DNA of 64,000 bases, taken from positions 62,001 through 126,000 of the forward strand of contig NZ_CADIKK010000003.1 in assembly GCF_902859915.1 (NCBI RefSeq). The letters run 5' to 3'. This stretch comes from Paraburkholderia ultramafica. Its GTDB lineage: Bacteria > Pseudomonadota > Gammaproteobacteria > Burkholderiales > Burkholderiaceae. The notes beneath the pieces were generated by a model. That model saw only the letters and a list, made by a program, of their open reading frames with translations. It had not been told where the DNA came from and searched no databases. This document shows, in pieces, positions 13,122-23,879 of this stretch (its first letter is position 1; each line of letters starts with the position of its first letter). A program made the position numbers and the translations under genes.

Positions 13122-13874
13122 ATGGCAGTTACCATGCGTCAAATGCTGGAAGCCGGTGTCCACTTCGGTCACCAAACGCGCTTCTGGAACCCGAAGATGG
13201 CCCCCTTCATTTTCGGTCATCGCAACAAGATTCACATCATCAACCTCGAAAAGACGCTGCCGATGTACAACGACGCGCTGAAATACGCGCGTCAACTGGC
13301 AGCGAACCGCGGCACGATCCTGTTCGTCGGCACGAAGCGTCAATCGCGCGACACGATCGCTGAAGAAGCGCAACGCGCTGGCATGCCGTTCGTCAACGCA
13401 CGCTGGCTCGGTGGCATGCTCACCAACTTCAAGACGCTGAAGGTATCGATCAAGCGCCTGAAGGACATGGAAGCAGCGCTGGAAGCAGGCGAAACCGAAC
13501 GCATGAGCAAGAAGGAAGCGCTGCTGTTCGAACGTGAAATGGCCAAGCTGCAAAAGTCGATCGGCGGCGTGAAGGACATGGGCGGCATTCCGGACGCGAT
13601 CTTCGTGGTCGACGTCGGCTACCACAAGATTGCCGTCACCGAAGCCAACAAGCTCGGCATTCCGGTCATCGCCGTGGTCGACACGAACCACTCGCCGGAA
13701 GGCATCGACTACGTGATCCCGGGTAACGACGACGCCAGCAAGGCTGTCGCTCTGTACACCGCAGGCGTGGCTGACGCGATCCTCGAAGGCCGTGCGAACG
13801 CGGTCAACGAAGTGGTGCAGGCTGCCCGTGGCGGCGACGGCGACGAGTTCGTCGAGGTCAACGGGGAAGCGTAA
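13122..13874 (+). CDS. rpsB: 30S ribosomal protein S2
   Basis: S2 is an essential small-subunit protein bound late in assembly together with S1. The 250-residue sequence begins with the characteristic [16 protein letters not shown] region and contains the [10 protein letters not shown] and [16 protein letters not shown] motifs of the family. It opens the ribosome and envelope cluster, follows a strong promoter and leader, and is followed by a well-formed hairpin with T run before tsf. Confidence 0.99.
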   Translation: MAVTMRQMLEAGVHFGHQTRFWNPKMAPFIFGHRNKIHIINLEKTLPMYNDALKYARQLAANRGTILFVGTKRQSRDTIAEEAQRAGMPFVNARWLGGMLTNFKTLKVSIKRLKDMEAALEAGETERMSKKEALLFEREMAKLQKSIGGVKDMGGIPDAIFVVDVGYHKIAVTEANKLGIPVIAVVDTNHSPEGIDYVIPGNDDASKAVALYTAGVADAILEGRANAVNEVVQAARGGDGDEFVEVNGEA

Positions 13875-13892
13875 ACCTGCCCCGTGTCCGGC

Positions 13893-13926
13893 AAAAAAGG
13901 GGGCTTTCTACAGGCCCCCTTTTTTT
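13893..13926 (+). terminator. Intrinsic terminator or attenuator between rpsB and tsf
   Basis: A GGGGGC/GCCCCC stem (13899-13904 with 13914-13919) is extended by A6 on the left and T7 on the right, with a 9-base loop. Placed 18 bases after rpsB and before tsf, it should lower tsf relative to rpsB and not separate them fully, as is known for this operon elsewhere. Confidence 0.8.
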
Positions 13927-14068
13927 AAGTCGCGACATTGTAGTGGGGCGCTGCAAGCGGCGCCCAACGCGTTGTCCGTAAAAAAATACGCGGGACGCTG
14001 AAACGAATTCTTGCCGCCGGTATCGAAGTGCGGGCGGCGTGTGACAGACGGAACTCAAGGAGCAAATG

Positions 14069-14950
14069 ATGGCGGCAATTACCGCAAGCATGGTTGCAGA
14101 ACTGCGCGCAAAGACCGACGCGCCGATGATGGAATGCAAGAAGGCGCTGACGGAAGCTGACGGCGACATGGCGCGCGCTGAAGAGCTGCTGCGCGTGAAG
14201 CTGGGTAACAAGGCCAGCAAGGCGGCGTCGCGCGTGACGGCTGAAGGCGTGGTCGCATCGTTTATCGGCGGCAACGCGGGTTCGCTGGTCGAACTGAACT
14301 GCGAAACCGACTTCGTTTCGAAGAACGACGACTTCCTGGCTTTCTCGAAGAAGGTCGCCGAGCTGGTCGCCACGCAAAACCCGGCTGACGCCGCTGCCCT
14401 GTCGGCACTGCCGCTGGACGGCTCGACGGTCGACGCAGTGCGCCTCGCGCTGGTCGGCAAGATCGGCGAAAACCTGTCGATCCGCCGTTTCGTGCGCTTC
14501 GACACGGCTAACAAGCTGGCAGCGTACCTGCACGGCACGCGCATCGGCGTGCTGGTCGAGTACACCGGCGCGGACGAGCAGGTCGGCAAGGACGTGGCAA
14601 TGCACATCGCCGCGATGAAGCCGGTTTCGCTGTCGTCGGACGACGTCCCGGCGGACCTGATCGCGAAGGAACGCAGCATCGCTGAACAGAAGGCTGCCGA
14701 ATCGGGCAAGCCGGCTGAAATCGTCGCCAGGATGGTCGACGGCAGCGTGCAGAAGTACCTGAAGGAAGTGTCGCTGCTGAACCAGACGTTCGTTAAGAAC
14801 GACAAGCAGACGATCGAACAGATGCTGAAGGCTGGCAACGCGAGCGTGCAGAAGTTCGCGCTGTTCGTAGTCGGCGAAGGCATCGAGAAGAAGCAGGACG
14901 ACTTCGCAGCAGAAGTGGCCGCGCAAGTCGCTGCTGCAAAGCAACAATAA
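14069..14950 (+). CDS. tsf: Elongation factor Ts
   Basis: EF-Ts is the guanine nucleotide exchange factor for EF-Tu. The N-terminal UBA-like domain (residues 1-55), the [12 protein letters not shown] motif and the CETDFV motif of the core are all present. Two ATG codons are adjacent; I chose 14069 because AAGGAG at 14057-14062 then has a spacing of 6 and the product has the expected 293 residues, whereas 14066 is too close. It follows the rpsB hairpin and precedes pyrH by 217 bases. Confidence 0.98.
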   Translation: MAAITASMVAELRAKTDAPMMECKKALTEADGDMARAEELLRVKLGNKASKAASRVTAEGVVASFIGGNAGSLVELNCETDFVSKNDDFLAFSKKVAELVATQNPADAAALSALPLDGSTVDAVRLALVGKIGENLSIRRFVRFDTANKLAAYLHGTRIGVLVEYTGADEQVGKDVAMHIAAMKPVSLSSDDVPADLIAKERSIAEQKAAESGKPAEIVARMVDGSVQKYLKEVSLLNQTFVKNDKQTIEQMLKAGNASVQKFALFVVGEGIEKKQDDFAAEVAAQVAAAKQQ

Positions 14951-15167
14951 GTCTTACCCAAGCTTCGAGTAGTACTGTTGGACCCGCGGCGGAGCAAGAC
15001 TTTGCCGCGGTCGGCAGCGCCGCAAGGCTGCGCGCGGGTTGACCCTCGCCGCGTAGCCGCCCGCGGACCTGAGGGTCCGTCAATTTGGCGACGCTTGCCC
15101 GAATCAGCATTTCACCCCTACATTAGTCCCTTGTTGTTGCCCTGTTCTGCGCGATCTGGATACCTCT

Positions 15168-15881
15168 ATGCCCACTGCTTACAAACGCGTCCTGCTCAAA
15201 CTTTCCGGTGAAGCTCTGATGGGCGACGATGCCTTCGGCATCAATCGCGCGACCATCGAACGAATGGTGGCGGACGTGGCCGAAGTGGTCCGTCTCGGAA
15301 CGCAGCTGGCCGTGGTGATCGGTGGCGGCAATATTTTCCGCGGCGTCGCGGGCGGCGCGGCCGGTATGGATCGTGCGACAGCCGACTACATGGGCATGCT
15401 GGCCACGATGATGAACGCGCTGGCGTTGCAGGACGCGATGCGCCACGCCGGCATCGAGGCGCGCGTGCAATCGGCGCTGCGCATGGACCAGGTGGTCGAG
15501 CCGTACATCCGGCCCCGCGCGATTCGCCAGCTCGAAGAAGGCAAAGTCGTGATTTTCGCGGCCGGCACCGGCAACCCGTTCTTCACGACCGACACGGCCG
15601 CCGCGCTGCGCGGCTCGGAAATCGGCGCGGAAGTCGTGCTGAAGGCAACCAAGGTGGACGGCGTCTATTCGGCCGATCCCAAGAAAGATTCGAGTGCTAC
15701 CCGCTACACCACGATCAGCTTCGACGAGGCGATCGGCCGCAATCTGCAGGTGATGGATGCCACGGCGTTCGCGCTGTGCCGCGACCAGAAGCTGCCGATC
15801 CGGGTTTTTTCGATCGTCAAGCCGGGCGCGCTCAAGCGCATCGTACTAGGCGAGGACGAGGGTACCCTCGTCCACGTGTAA
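15168..15881 (+). CDS. pyrH: UMP kinase
   Basis: PyrH phosphorylates UMP to UDP for nucleic acid and sugar-nucleotide synthesis. The 237-residue amino-acid-kinase-fold protein shows KLSGEALMG at the N-terminus, [11 protein letters not shown] for phosphate binding, and the [11 protein letters not shown] motif. A short hairpin (15065-15080) without a real T run lies in the gap after tsf. frr follows after 96 bases, the conserved tsf-pyrH-frr order. Confidence 0.98.
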   Translation: MPTAYKRVLLKLSGEALMGDDAFGINRATIERMVADVAEVVRLGTQLAVVIGGGNIFRGVAGGAAGMDRATADYMGMLATMMNALALQDAMRHAGIEARVQSALRMDQVVEPYIRPRAIRQLEEGKVVIFAAGTGNPFFTTDTAAALRGSEIGAEVVLKATKVDGVYSADPKKDSSATRYTTISFDEAIGRNLQVMDATAFALCRDQKLPIRVFSIVKPGALKRIVLGEDEGTLVHV

Positions 15882-15977
15882 ACTCTCGTTCACATAACGT
15901 GGGCTTTGACGCGAGCCCAAGCCGCCGCATCGCGCGCTGGCCGACTCGCACCGTTTTGAAGGTTCGGAGGTTTGAAA

Positions 15978-16538
15978 ATGTCTGTGGCTGATATCAGGAA
16001 GGGCGCTGAACAAAAGATGCAGCGTTCCATCGACGCGTTCAAGAACGACCTGTCGAAGATCCGCACGGGCCGTGCACACACGGGCCTGCTCGATCATATC
16101 CAGTGCGACTACTACGGTTCGCCGGTGCCGATTTCGCAGGTTGCGAACCTCACGCTGATCGACGCACGCACGATCGGCGTGCAGCCGTGGGAAAAGAAGA
16201 TGGTGCAGGTCGTCGAAAAGGCGATCCGCGAGTCGGACCTCGGTCTGAACCCGGCCACGCAAGGCGACGTGATCCGCGTGCCGATGCCCGCGCTGACCGA
16301 AGAACGCCGTCGCGAACTGACCAAAGTGGTCAAGAGCGAAGCGGAAACGGCCAAGGTTGCGGTCCGCAACCTGCGTCGCGATGCAAACGAGCAACTGAAG
16401 AAGCTCGTGAAAGACAAGGAAATTTCAGAAGACGACGAGCGTCGTGCAGGCGACGACGTTCAGAAGCTGACGGACAGGTTCGTCGCTGAAATCGACAAAC
16501 TCGTCGTGACGAAAGAAGCCGAGATCATGACGGTGTGA
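15978..16538 (+). CDS. frr: Ribosome recycling factor
   Basis: RRF splits post-termination ribosomes together with EF-G. The 186-residue product has the expected length, the N-terminal [15 protein letters not shown] helix, and the hinge-proximal [19 protein letters not shown] segment of the family. The start at 15978 has GGAGG seven bases upstream. It lies between pyrH and uppS as usual. Confidence 0.98.
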   Translation: MSVADIRKGAEQKMQRSIDAFKNDLSKIRTGRAHTGLLDHIQCDYYGSPVPISQVANLTLIDARTIGVQPWEKKMVQVVEKAIRESDLGLNPATQGDVIRVPMPALTEERRRELTKVVKSEAETAKVAVRNLRRDANEQLKKLVKDKEISEDDERRAGDDVQKLTDRFVAEIDKLVVTKEAEIMTV

Positions 16539-16601
16539 GGCCGCAGGGCTCCGCACTGTCACGATTCCACTTCTTTATTTGCAGTCACTGTCCCGACGGC
16601 C

Positions 16602-17384
16602 ATGACCTATACCAGCTCAACCGTGCGCGTGCCTGATGTCGCCGCGGTGCCGCGACACATCGCGATCATCATGGATGGCAACGGCCGTTGGGCCACCCAG
16701 CGGCGCTTGCCGCGCGTGGCGGGCCATACGCGCGGTGTCGACGCGGTGCGTGCGGCCGTCGAGGCGTGCGCCCGGCAGGGCGTCGAATACCTGACGCTGT
16801 TCGCCTTCAGCTCGGAGAACTGGCGCCGTCCGAACGAGGAAGTGTCGTTCCTGATGCGCCTGTTCGTCACCGCGCTGGAGCGCGAGATCGGCAAACTGCA
16901 CGCGAACGGCATCCGTTTGCGGGTGGTGGGCGATCTGGACCGTTTCGATGCGCGCATCCGCGACCTGATCAAACGCGCGGAAACCAAGACCGCGCGCAAT
17001 ACCCGTCTCACGCTGACCATTGCCGCGAATTACGGCGGCCGCTGGGACATCATGCAGGCCACCCGCAAGCTCGCCGAGCAGTCGGCGCTGGCGGGCAAGG
17101 CGGTCGAGGTCAACGAGGAATCGTTCGCCGAGCACCTGTCGATGGCTTATGCGCCGGAGCCGGATCTGTTCATCCGCACCGGCGGCGAGCGCCGCGTCAG
17201 CAACTTCCTGCTGTGGCAGCTTGCCTACACCGAGTTCTACTTTACCGACACGTTCTGGCCGGATTTCGACGCCGACGCGCTCGGCCATGCCATCGCTTCA
17301 TACGCGGAGCGCGAACGCCGCTTCGGCCGCACCAGTGCTCAACTCGAGCCGCAATCGCAAAACGTCGATTCGCTTCCATGCTAA
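16602..17384 (+). CDS. uppS: Isoprenyl transferase (undecaprenyl diphosphate synthase)
   Basis: The cis-prenyltransferase makes the C55 lipid carrier used for peptidoglycan, O-antigen and other envelope glycans. The 260-residue protein has the active-site motif [10 protein letters not shown] with D25, the FAFSSENW motif, and [15 protein letters not shown] near the C-terminus. Its last codons overlap the start of cdsA by 7 bases, which implies translational coupling. Confidence 0.97.
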   Translation: MTYTSSTVRVPDVAAVPRHIAIIMDGNGRWATQRRLPRVAGHTRGVDAVRAAVEACARQGVEYLTLFAFSSENWRRPNEEVSFLMRLFVTALEREIGKLHANGIRLRVVGDLDRFDARIRDLIKRAETKTARNTRLTLTIAANYGGRWDIMQATRKLAEQSALAGKAVEVNEESFAEHLSMAYAPEPDLFIRTGGERRVSNFLLWQLAYTEFYFTDTFWPDFDADALGHAIASYAERERRFGRTSAQLEPQSQNVDSLPC

Positions 17385-18199
17385 AAACCCGTGTCATCAC
17401 GGCGATCATCCTGCTGGCGGTGCTCCTGCCGGTCACGCTGTTCGCGCCGGTGGGCGCGTTCGGCGCGCTGATCGCTTTCGTCGTCGTGTTCGCCGCGTGG
17501 GAGTGGGCGCGTTTGCTCAAGCTGGGCGGCGCCGGTCCGGTGATCTACGCGCTGGTGGCGGCGGTCGCGCTGGTCGCCAGCACCCGGCTCGGCACGGGGA
17601 TCGCAGAGGCCCGTTCGCTGTTCAAGGCGGCGGCCATCTTCTGGGTGATCGCCGGTCCGTTCGTGCTGCTGCGCAAGCCCATGCTCGCGCAGGGCGCCTG
17701 GCGCGCCTTTCTGTTTCTTGCGGGCATTGTGGTATTCGCCGCGTGCTGGCATGCTCTCGTCGCCGCGCGCATGCAGGGCGTGCCCTTCGTGCTGTCGCTG
17801 CTGCTATTGGTATGGCTGGCCGATATCGGCGCATACTTCTCGGGAAAAGCATTCGGAAAACACAAGCTGGCGCCTGCCATCAGTCCGGGTAAGACTTGGG
17901 AGGGCGCGATCGGCGGCTGGCTGGTGGTGATGATCGTCGCGGCGGCGGCGGTCTTTCTGCATGCGTTCGAGCCGACCCTGTATTCTGCGCTGCTGGCGCA
18001 ATGGGGCGCCGTACGCACACTGCTCGCACTGACCTTGCTGGTGGTATTCAGCGTGGTGGGCGACTTGTTCGAATCGATGTTGAAACGCCAGGCCGGTGTG
18101 AAAGATTCAAGCGGCCTGTTGCCGGGGCACGGCGGCGTGCTCGATCGCATCGACGCATTATTGCCGGTGCTGCCGCTTGCCATGCTGCTGCTCGGCTAG
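17378..18199 (+). CDS. cdsA: Phosphatidate cytidylyltransferase
   Basis: CdsA activates phosphatidic acid with CTP to CDP-diacylglycerol, the branch point of phospholipid synthesis. The 273-residue product is almost entirely membrane segments and ends with the CDS signature: [11 protein letters not shown], then VKDSS, then [13 protein letters not shown] chose the ATG at 17378, which overlaps the end of uppS and begins MLKTRVITA followed at once by the first membrane segment. Confidence 0.96.
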   Translation: MLKTRVITAIILLAVLLPVTLFAPVGAFGALIAFVVVFAAWEWARLLKLGGAGPVIYALVAAVALVASTRLGTGIAEARSLFKAAAIFWVIAGPFVLLRKPMLAQGAWRAFLFLAGIVVFAACWHALVAARMQGVPFVLSLLLLVWLADIGAYFSGKAFGKHKLAPAISPGKTWEGAIGGWLVVMIVAAAAVFLHAFEPTLYSALLAQWGAVRTLLALTLLVVFSVVGDLFESMLKRQAGVKDSSGLLPGHGGVLDRIDALLPVLPLAMLLLG

Positions 18200-18209
18200 A
18201 GAAAGAGAT

Positions 18210-19415
18210 ATGCAAAAACGACTGACATTGCTCGGTTCCACGGGCTCGATTGGAGACAGCACGCTCGACGTCGTCGCGCGTCATCCCGAGCGTTTCTCGG
18301 TTTATGCGCTGAGCGCGCATCGCAATGGCGACAAGCTCGTCGAGCAATGCCTGCGCTTTAAACCAGAAGTCGCGGTGGTCGGCGACGCCGACACGGCTGC
18401 GCGGGTCGCGGCGAAACTGCGCGAAGCGGGTTGCAAGACCGAGGTCACGTACGGGCCGCAAGCGCTCGTCGACGTATCGAAGAGCGACGGCTGCGACACG
18501 GTGGTGGCGGCGATCGTCGGCGCGGCCGGCCTCGCGCCGAGCCTCGCCGCCGCGCGCGCCGGCAAACGCATCCTGCTCGCCAACAAGGAAGCGCTGGTGA
18601 TGTCCGGCGCGATCTTCATGGACGCGGTGCGCGACAACGGTGCCGTGCTGCTGCCGGTCGACAGTGAACACAATGCGATTTTCCAATGCCTGCCGCGCGA
18701 AGCGACGCTGCACGGTGGCGTCTCCAGGATTATCCTGACCGCTTCGGGCGGACCGTTCCGCACCCGTGAACCGGCCACGCTCGTCGACGTCACGCCGGAC
18801 GAGGCCTGCAAGCATCCGAACTGGGTGATGGGCCGCAAGATTTCGGTCGACTCGGCCACGATGATGAACAAGGGTCTCGAAGTGATCGAGGCGCACTGGC
18901 TGTTCGGTTTGCCGGGCGAGCGCATCGACGTGCTGATTCATCCGCAAAGCGTGATCCACTCGCTGGTCTCGTACGCCGACGGCTCGGTGCTCGCGCAACT
19001 CGGCAACCCCGACATGCGTACGCCGATCGCTCACGCGCTGGCGTTTCCCGACCGGGTGGACTCGGGCGTCGCGCAACTCGATCTCGCGGAGATCGCGTCG
19101 CTGTCGTTCGAAAAGCCGGATTACGCACGCTTCCCGTGTCTCGCGCTCGCGATGAAGGCGCTGGCCGAGGGCGGCGTCGCAAGCGCGGCCCTGAATGCCG
19201 CAAACGAAATCGCGGTTGACGCGTTCCTGTCGCGCCGGATCGGCTTCATGACGATCGCGCAAGTGGTCGGCTCGGTGCTCAACGCGTTGCCGAATCGCAG
19301 CGCGCACGCGCTCGAAGACGTGATCGAAGCGGACGCCGCCGCGCGTCGCGCTGCTACCGAATTCATTGCGCGTCTGCCCGACGGCGCCCGTCGTACGGAA
19401 CGCGCCGTCCAGTGA
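18210..19415 (+). CDS. dxr: 1-deoxy-D-xylulose 5-phosphate reductoisomerase
   Basis: Dxr converts DXP to methylerythritol 4-phosphate, the committed step of the MEP isoprenoid pathway, which feeds UppS encoded two genes upstream. The 401-residue protein begins with the NADPH-binding [10 protein letters not shown] motif and contains [10 protein letters not shown], the [10 protein letters not shown] metal-binding motif and [14 protein letters not shown]. The ATG at 18210 follows AGAAAGAG, 10 bases after cdsA. Confidence 0.98.
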   Translation: MQKRLTLLGSTGSIGDSTLDVVARHPERFSVYALSAHRNGDKLVEQCLRFKPEVAVVGDADTAARVAAKLREAGCKTEVTYGPQALVDVSKSDGCDTVVAAIVGAAGLAPSLAAARAGKRILLANKEALVMSGAIFMDAVRDNGAVLLPVDSEHNAIFQCLPREATLHGGVSRIILTASGGPFRTREPATLVDVTPDEACKHPNWVMGRKISVDSATMMNKGLEVIEAHWLFGLPGERIDVLIHPQSVIHSLVSYADGSVLAQLGNPDMRTPIAHALAFPDRVDSGVAQLDLAEIASLSFEKPDYARFPCLALAMKALAEGGVASAALNAANEIAVDAFLSRRIGFMTIAQVVGSVLNALPNRSAHALEDVIEADAAARRAATEFIARLPDGARRTERAVQ

Positions 19416-19422
19416 GGCGCTT

Positions 19423-20817
19423 ATGAACCTGCTGATCGAACTGCTTGCCTTCGCGGTCGCGATTGGCGTACTCGTGGTCGTCCACGAGTACGGGCACTAC
19501 AGCGTCGCGCGTCTGTGCGGCGTCAAGGTGCTGCGCTTTTCGATCGGCTTCGGCAAGCCGCTGTTCCAGTGGGTGAGCCCGAAGACGGGCACCGTGTGGA
19601 CGATTGCCGCGCTGCCGCTCGGCGGCTACGTGAAGATGCTCGACGAGCGCGAGACCGGCGCTGCGCCGATTCCCGCCGAAGCACTGCCTTATGCGTTCAA
19701 CCGGCAGTCGGTGTGGCGGCGCTTTGCGATTGTGGTGGCCGGACCGGTTGCGAACTTCCTGCTGGCCATCGTGCTGTTCGCGCTGGTGTTCGCCACCGGC
19801 GTGACGGAGCCGGCGGCCGTGATCGCGACGCCCGCGCCGAATACGCCGGCCGCAGTGGCCGGTTTCGAGGGCGGTGAGACCGTCGTCGCGGTGCGTACCG
19901 GCAATGCCGGCGAATCCGAACCGGTGCGCTCGTGGTCGGACTTGCGCTGGAAGCTGCTGGGCGCGGCCTTCGATCACAAGCACCTCCTGCTGAGCGCGAA
20001 AGACGCGCATGGCACCTCCGATTTCCCGCTCGATCTGCGCGGCTTCAGCGAGAAAGACGTCGACGACGATTTCATGTCGCGTCTCGGCTTCGAGCCGGGT
20101 GGCGGCAAGCTGACGGTGGCCGGCGTGCAGCCGGGCAGCGCGGCGCAGAAGGCGGGCATAGTCGCGGGCGATCGTCTGCGCGCCATCAACGGAACGCCGG
20201 CTGACAACGCCACAGCCTTCATCGCTTATGTAAAATCGCACGCCGGCGTGCCGATCACGCTGCAAGTGGAGCGCGGCGGCCGGGGCGGCCAGGCGGCGGG
20301 CAAAGTCGAAGACATCCGCATCGTTCCGCAGTCGCAGCGCGACGACGCGACCGGTCAGCAGATCGGTCGCATCGGCGCGGAACTGGCGACCCAGGTGCCG
20401 TCGATCGACGTGCGCTACGGGCCCATCGAGAGTCTGCAACTGGGCGCGCGCCGCACGTGGGAGCTGGCGGTTTACTCGGTGCGCATGTTCGGCAGGATGA
20501 TCGTCGGCGAGGCTTCGCTGAAAAATCTTTCCGGTCCGGTGACGATCGCCGATTACGCAGGAAAGAGCGCACGTCTAGGTCCTTCTGCATTCCTGTCGTT
20601 CCTGGCCCTTGTCAGTATTAGCCTTGGTGTACTGAACCTGCTACCAATTCCGGTATTGGACGGGGGTCATCTGTTATATTATTTGGTTGAAGCTGTAACC
20701 GGCAAAGTTGTCTCCGAACGCTGGCAACTCGTTTTTCAGAGGGCGGGTCTCGCCTGCATCGTCGCATTGTCGGCGATCGCGCTGTTCAACGATCTGGCTC
20801 GTTTAATCCATTTTTAA
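19423..20817 (+). CDS. rseP: RseP-type site-2 intramembrane metalloprotease
   Basis: RseP cleaves the anti-sigma factor RseA in the membrane to release sigma-E when outer-membrane assembly fails. The zinc motif HEYGH (H21, E22, H25) lies in the first membrane segment. PDZ domains follow in the middle, and the C-terminal NLLPIPVLDGGHL motif supplies the third ligand. At 464 residues the length is normal. It starts 7 bases after dxr and is followed by bamA, the assembly factor whose failure it helps report. Confidence 0.97.
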   Translation: MNLLIELLAFAVAIGVLVVVHEYGHYSVARLCGVKVLRFSIGFGKPLFQWVSPKTGTVWTIAALPLGGYVKMLDERETGAAPIPAEALPYAFNRQSVWRRFAIVVAGPVANFLLAIVLFALVFATGVTEPAAVIATPAPNTPAAVAGFEGGETVVAVRTGNAGESEPVRSWSDLRWKLLGAAFDHKHLLLSAKDAHGTSDFPLDLRGFSEKDVDDDFMSRLGFEPGGGKLTVAGVQPGSAAQKAGIVAGDRLRAINGTPADNATAFIAYVKSHAGVPITLQVERGGRGGQAAGKVEDIRIVPQSQRDDATGQQIGRIGAELATQVPSIDVRYGPIESLQLGARRTWELAVYSVRMFGRMIVGEASLKNLSGPVTIADYAGKSARLGPSAFLSFLALVSISLGVLNLLPIPVLDGGHLLYYLVEAVTGKVVSERWQLVFQRAGLACIVALSAIALFNDLARLIHF

Positions 20818-20884
20818 AGTGTCCGGCGGCGTTCACGATGGCGACCGTCTGACCTGATGCAGCTATACACACTGGGGAAGCACG

Positions 20885-23197
20885 TTGTTTAAACCTCATC
20901 GCTTTGTTCCAAAGACGGTTATAGCCGCGGCATTCGCCGCGCATGGGCTGGTTGCTCACGCAACGACGCCCTTCGTGGTGCAAGACATCCGCATTGAGGG
21001 ATTGCAACGCGTCGAACCGGGTACGGTGTTCGCGTACCTGCCGATCAAGCAAGGCGACACGTTTAGCGACGAAAAGGCGTCCGAAGCGATTCGCGCGCTG
21101 TACGCGACGGGCTTCTTCAACGACGTCAAGATTGCGACCGAAGGCAATATCGTCATCGTGCAGGTGCTCGAACGTCCGGCCATCGGCACGATCGACTTCT
21201 CCGGCATTCATGAATTCGAAAAGGACAACCTGATCAAGGCGCTGCGCGCGGTCGGTTTGTCGCAAGGCCGCTACTACGACAAGGCGCTGGTCGACAAGGC
21301 CGAGCAGGAGCTGAAGCGCCAATACCTGACGCGCGGCTACTACGCCGCCGAAGTCACCACCACGATCACGCCGATCGACCGCAACCGCGTGGCGGTGCTG
21401 TTCTCGGTGGCCGAAGGTCCGAGCGCGAAGATCCGCCAGATCAACTTCATCGGCAACAAGGCGTTCAGCACGGGTACGCTGCGCGACGAAATGCAGCTGT
21501 CCACGCCGAACTGGTTCTCGTGGTACACGAAGAACGACCTGTACGCGAAAGACAAGCTCACCGGCGACCTCGAAAACGTCCGCTCGTATTACCTGAATCG
21601 CGGCTATCTCGAGTTCAATATCGAGTCGACCCAGGTGTCGATCACGCCGGACAAGAAGGACATGTATCTGACGGTCACGCTGCACGAAGGCGAGCCGTAC
21701 ACGATTTCGAACATCAGGCTGGCCGGCAATCTGCTCGACCGCGAAGCCGAGCTGACGAAGCTGATCAAGATCAAACCGGGCGACCGCTTCTCGGCTGAGA
21801 AGCTGCAAGCCACCACCAAGGCGATCGTCGACAAGCTCGGCGAATACGGCTACGCGTTCGCGACCGTCAATGCGCAGCCGCAGATCGATCAGGCCAATCA
21901 CAAGGTCGACCTGACGCTGCAGGTGGACCCGAGCCGCCGCGTCTACGTGCGCCGCATCAACGTGGTCGGCAACACGCGTACCCGCGACGAAGTGGTGCGC
22001 CGTGAAATGCGCCAGCTCGAAAGCTCGTGGTTCGACTCGAACCGCCTCGCGCTGTCCAAAGACCGGATCAACCGTCTCGGCTACTTCACCGATGTCGACG
22101 TGACCACGGTGCCGGTCGAAGGCACGCCGGACCAGGTCGACGTGGACGTCAAGGTGGCCGAAAAGCCGACCGGCGCGATCACGCTGGGTGCGGGCTTCTC
22201 GTCGACCGACAAGGTGGTGCTCTCGGCGGGTGTGTCGCAGGACAACGTGTTCGGTTCGGGCACGAGTCTCTCGGTGAACATCAATACCGCGAAGACGTAC
22301 CGGACGCTGACGGTCACGCAGGTCGACCCGTACTTCACGGTCGACGGCATCAAGCGGATTACCGACGTCTACTACCGCACGTACCAGCCGCTGTACTACT
22401 CGACGGATTCGAGCTTCAAGATCGTCACGATCGGTGGCGACCTGAAGTTCGGCATTCCGTTCTCGGAAGTCGACACGGTGTACTTCGGCGCGGGTCTCGA
22501 GCAGAACCAGCTCGACGTCGACGCGAACACGCCGGCGTCGTACAAGCAGTACGTGCAGGACTTCGGGCGCGTGTCGAACAACGTGCCGCTCACAGTGGGC
22601 TGGTCGCGCGACGCGCGGGACAGCGCACTGGTGCCGAGCCGCGGTTACTTTACGCAGGCGAACGCCGAATACGGCACCCCGATCGGCGGCACACAGTACT
22701 ACAAGGCCGACCTCAACGCGCAGTATTATTATTCGTTTGCGCGTGGCTTCGTGCTGGGCTTCAACTTCCAGGGCGGCTACGGTAAGGGCCTCGCCGGCAA
22801 GCCGTATCCGATTTTCAAGAACTACTACGCGGGCGGTATCGGTTCGGTGCGGGGCTACGAGCCGAGCTCGCTGGGTCCGCGCGACAAGACGACGAACGAC
22901 CCGATCGGCGGCTCGAAGCTGTTGGTGGGTAACATCGAGTTGACGTTCCCGCTGCCGGGCACCGGTTACGACCGCACGCTGCGTGTCTTTACGTTCCTCG
23001 ATGCGGGTAACGTGTGGGCAGACGCAAGCAACGCCGCAACGTCGACGGGCGCGAACGGCCTGCGTTACGGCTATGGTGTGGGTCTGGCGTGGATCTCGCC
23101 GATCGGCCCGCTCAAGCTCAGCCTGGGCTTCCCGCTCACGAAGCACACGGGCGACCAGTATCAGAAGTTCCAGTTCCAGATCGGCACGGCGTTCTGA
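20885..23197 (+). CDS. bamA: Outer membrane assembly factor BamA
   Basis: BamA is the barrel core of the machine that inserts outer-membrane proteins. The 770-residue precursor has a signal peptide ending near AHA (about residue 25), five POTRA domains over about residues 25-425, and a C-terminal 16-strand barrel with the GGIGSVRGYE motif of strand-6 loop type, ending in aromatic FQFQIGTAF. The TTG start at 20885 is used because GGGGAAG sits 6 bases upstream and no in-frame ATG gives an intact signal peptide. Confidence 0.97.
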   Translation: MFKPHRFVPKTVIAAAFAAHGLVAHATTPFVVQDIRIEGLQRVEPGTVFAYLPIKQGDTFSDEKASEAIRALYATGFFNDVKIATEGNIVIVQVLERPAIGTIDFSGIHEFEKDNLIKALRAVGLSQGRYYDKALVDKAEQELKRQYLTRGYYAAEVTTTITPIDRNRVAVLFSVAEGPSAKIRQINFIGNKAFSTGTLRDEMQLSTPNWFSWYTKNDLYAKDKLTGDLENVRSYYLNRGYLEFNIESTQVSITPDKKDMYLTVTLHEGEPYTISNIRLAGNLLDREAELTKLIKIKPGDRFSAEKLQATTKAIVDKLGEYGYAFATVNAQPQIDQANHKVDLTLQVDPSRRVYVRRINVVGNTRTRDEVVRREMRQLESSWFDSNRLALSKDRINRLGYFTDVDVTTVPVEGTPDQVDVDVKVAEKPTGAITLGAGFSSTDKVVLSAGVSQDNVFGSGTSLSVNINTAKTYRTLTVTQVDPYFTVDGIKRITDVYYRTYQPLYYSTDSSFKIVTIGGDLKFGIPFSEVDTVYFGAGLEQNQLDVDANTPASYKQYVQDFGRVSNNVPLTVGWSRDARDSALVPSRGYFTQANAEYGTPIGGTQYYKADLNAQYYYSFARGFVLGFNFQGGYGKGLAGKPYPIFKNYYAGGIGSVRGYEPSSLGPRDKTTNDPIGGSKLLVGNIELTFPLPGTGYDRTLRVFTFLDAGNVWADASNAATSTGANGLRYGYGVGLAWISPIGPLKLSLGFPLTKHTGDQYQKFQFQIGTAF

Positions 23198-23253
23198 TCA
23201 CGGCCGCGGGCGGCTCCCAGCGGCGAGCCCGGCCAAACTACAGTATCGAGAGG

Positions 23254-23781
23254 ATGACTTTGCTAACCGGTATGTTTTCGAAACGTGTAGCGTGCGCGAT
23301 GGCGCTGGCAATGACCTTGGGCGTCGGGGTTGCGCACGCGCAGGAGGCGAGGATCGCCGCGGTGAATTCCGACCGCATCCTGCGCGAATCGGCGGCGGCG
23401 AAAGCCGCCCAGGTCAAGCTCGAAGCCGAATTCGCCAAGCGTGACAAAGATCTTGCCGACATGGCGCAGAAGCTGAAGTCGATGTCCGATTCGCTCGACA
23501 AGAACGGCGCGTCGATGTCGCCCGGCGATCGCGCGCAGAAGCAGCGCGATCTGTCGCAACTGGACACGGACTTCCAGCGCAAGCAACGCGAATTCCGCGA
23601 AGATCTGAACCAGCGCCGCAACGAAGAACTGGCGGCGGTGCTCGATCGTGCCAACAAGGTCATCAAGCAGATCGCCGAGGCGCAGCACTACGATCTGATC
23701 GTGCAGGAAGCGGTGTATGTGAGCCCGCGCATCGACATCACCGATCAGGTGCTCAAGGCGCTGGCGGCGTCGGGCAACTGA
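23254..23781 (+). CDS. skp: Periplasmic chaperone Skp/OmpH
   Basis: Skp holds unfolded outer-membrane proteins on their way to BamA. The product of about 175 residues has a signal peptide cleaved after AHA, a short beta body region beginning EARIAAVNSDRI, and a long charged coiled coil forming the tentacles. The start is uncertain: the ATG at 23254 abuts GAGAGG, the TTG at 23260 has the best spacing to that site, and the ATG at 23272 has none. The mature protein is unaffected. It sits between bamA and lpxD as in most Proteobacteria. Confidence 0.93.
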   Translation: MTLLTGMFSKRVACAMALAMTLGVGVAHAQEARIAAVNSDRILRESAAAKAAQVKLEAEFAKRDKDLADMAQKLKSMSDSLDKNGASMSPGDRAQKQRDLSQLDTDFQRKQREFREDLNQRRNEELAAVLDRANKVIKQIAEAQHYDLIVQEAVYVSPRIDITDQVLKALAASGN

Positions 23782-23879
23782 GCCGCGCGGCCGCCGGGCC
23801 GCATGCCGGCACGCGGCGGCACAGGGCAGCGCGTGGCCGCAATGACGAGTTGGACTGAACAGCAGGAGACAGGATAGGC

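Noticed and set aside
20786..23146. Minus-strand open frame of 786 codons opposite bamA
   Set aside because: BamA on the plus strand is full length with signal peptide and POTRA domains; the antisense frame reads as Arg/Val/Asp-rich sequence.
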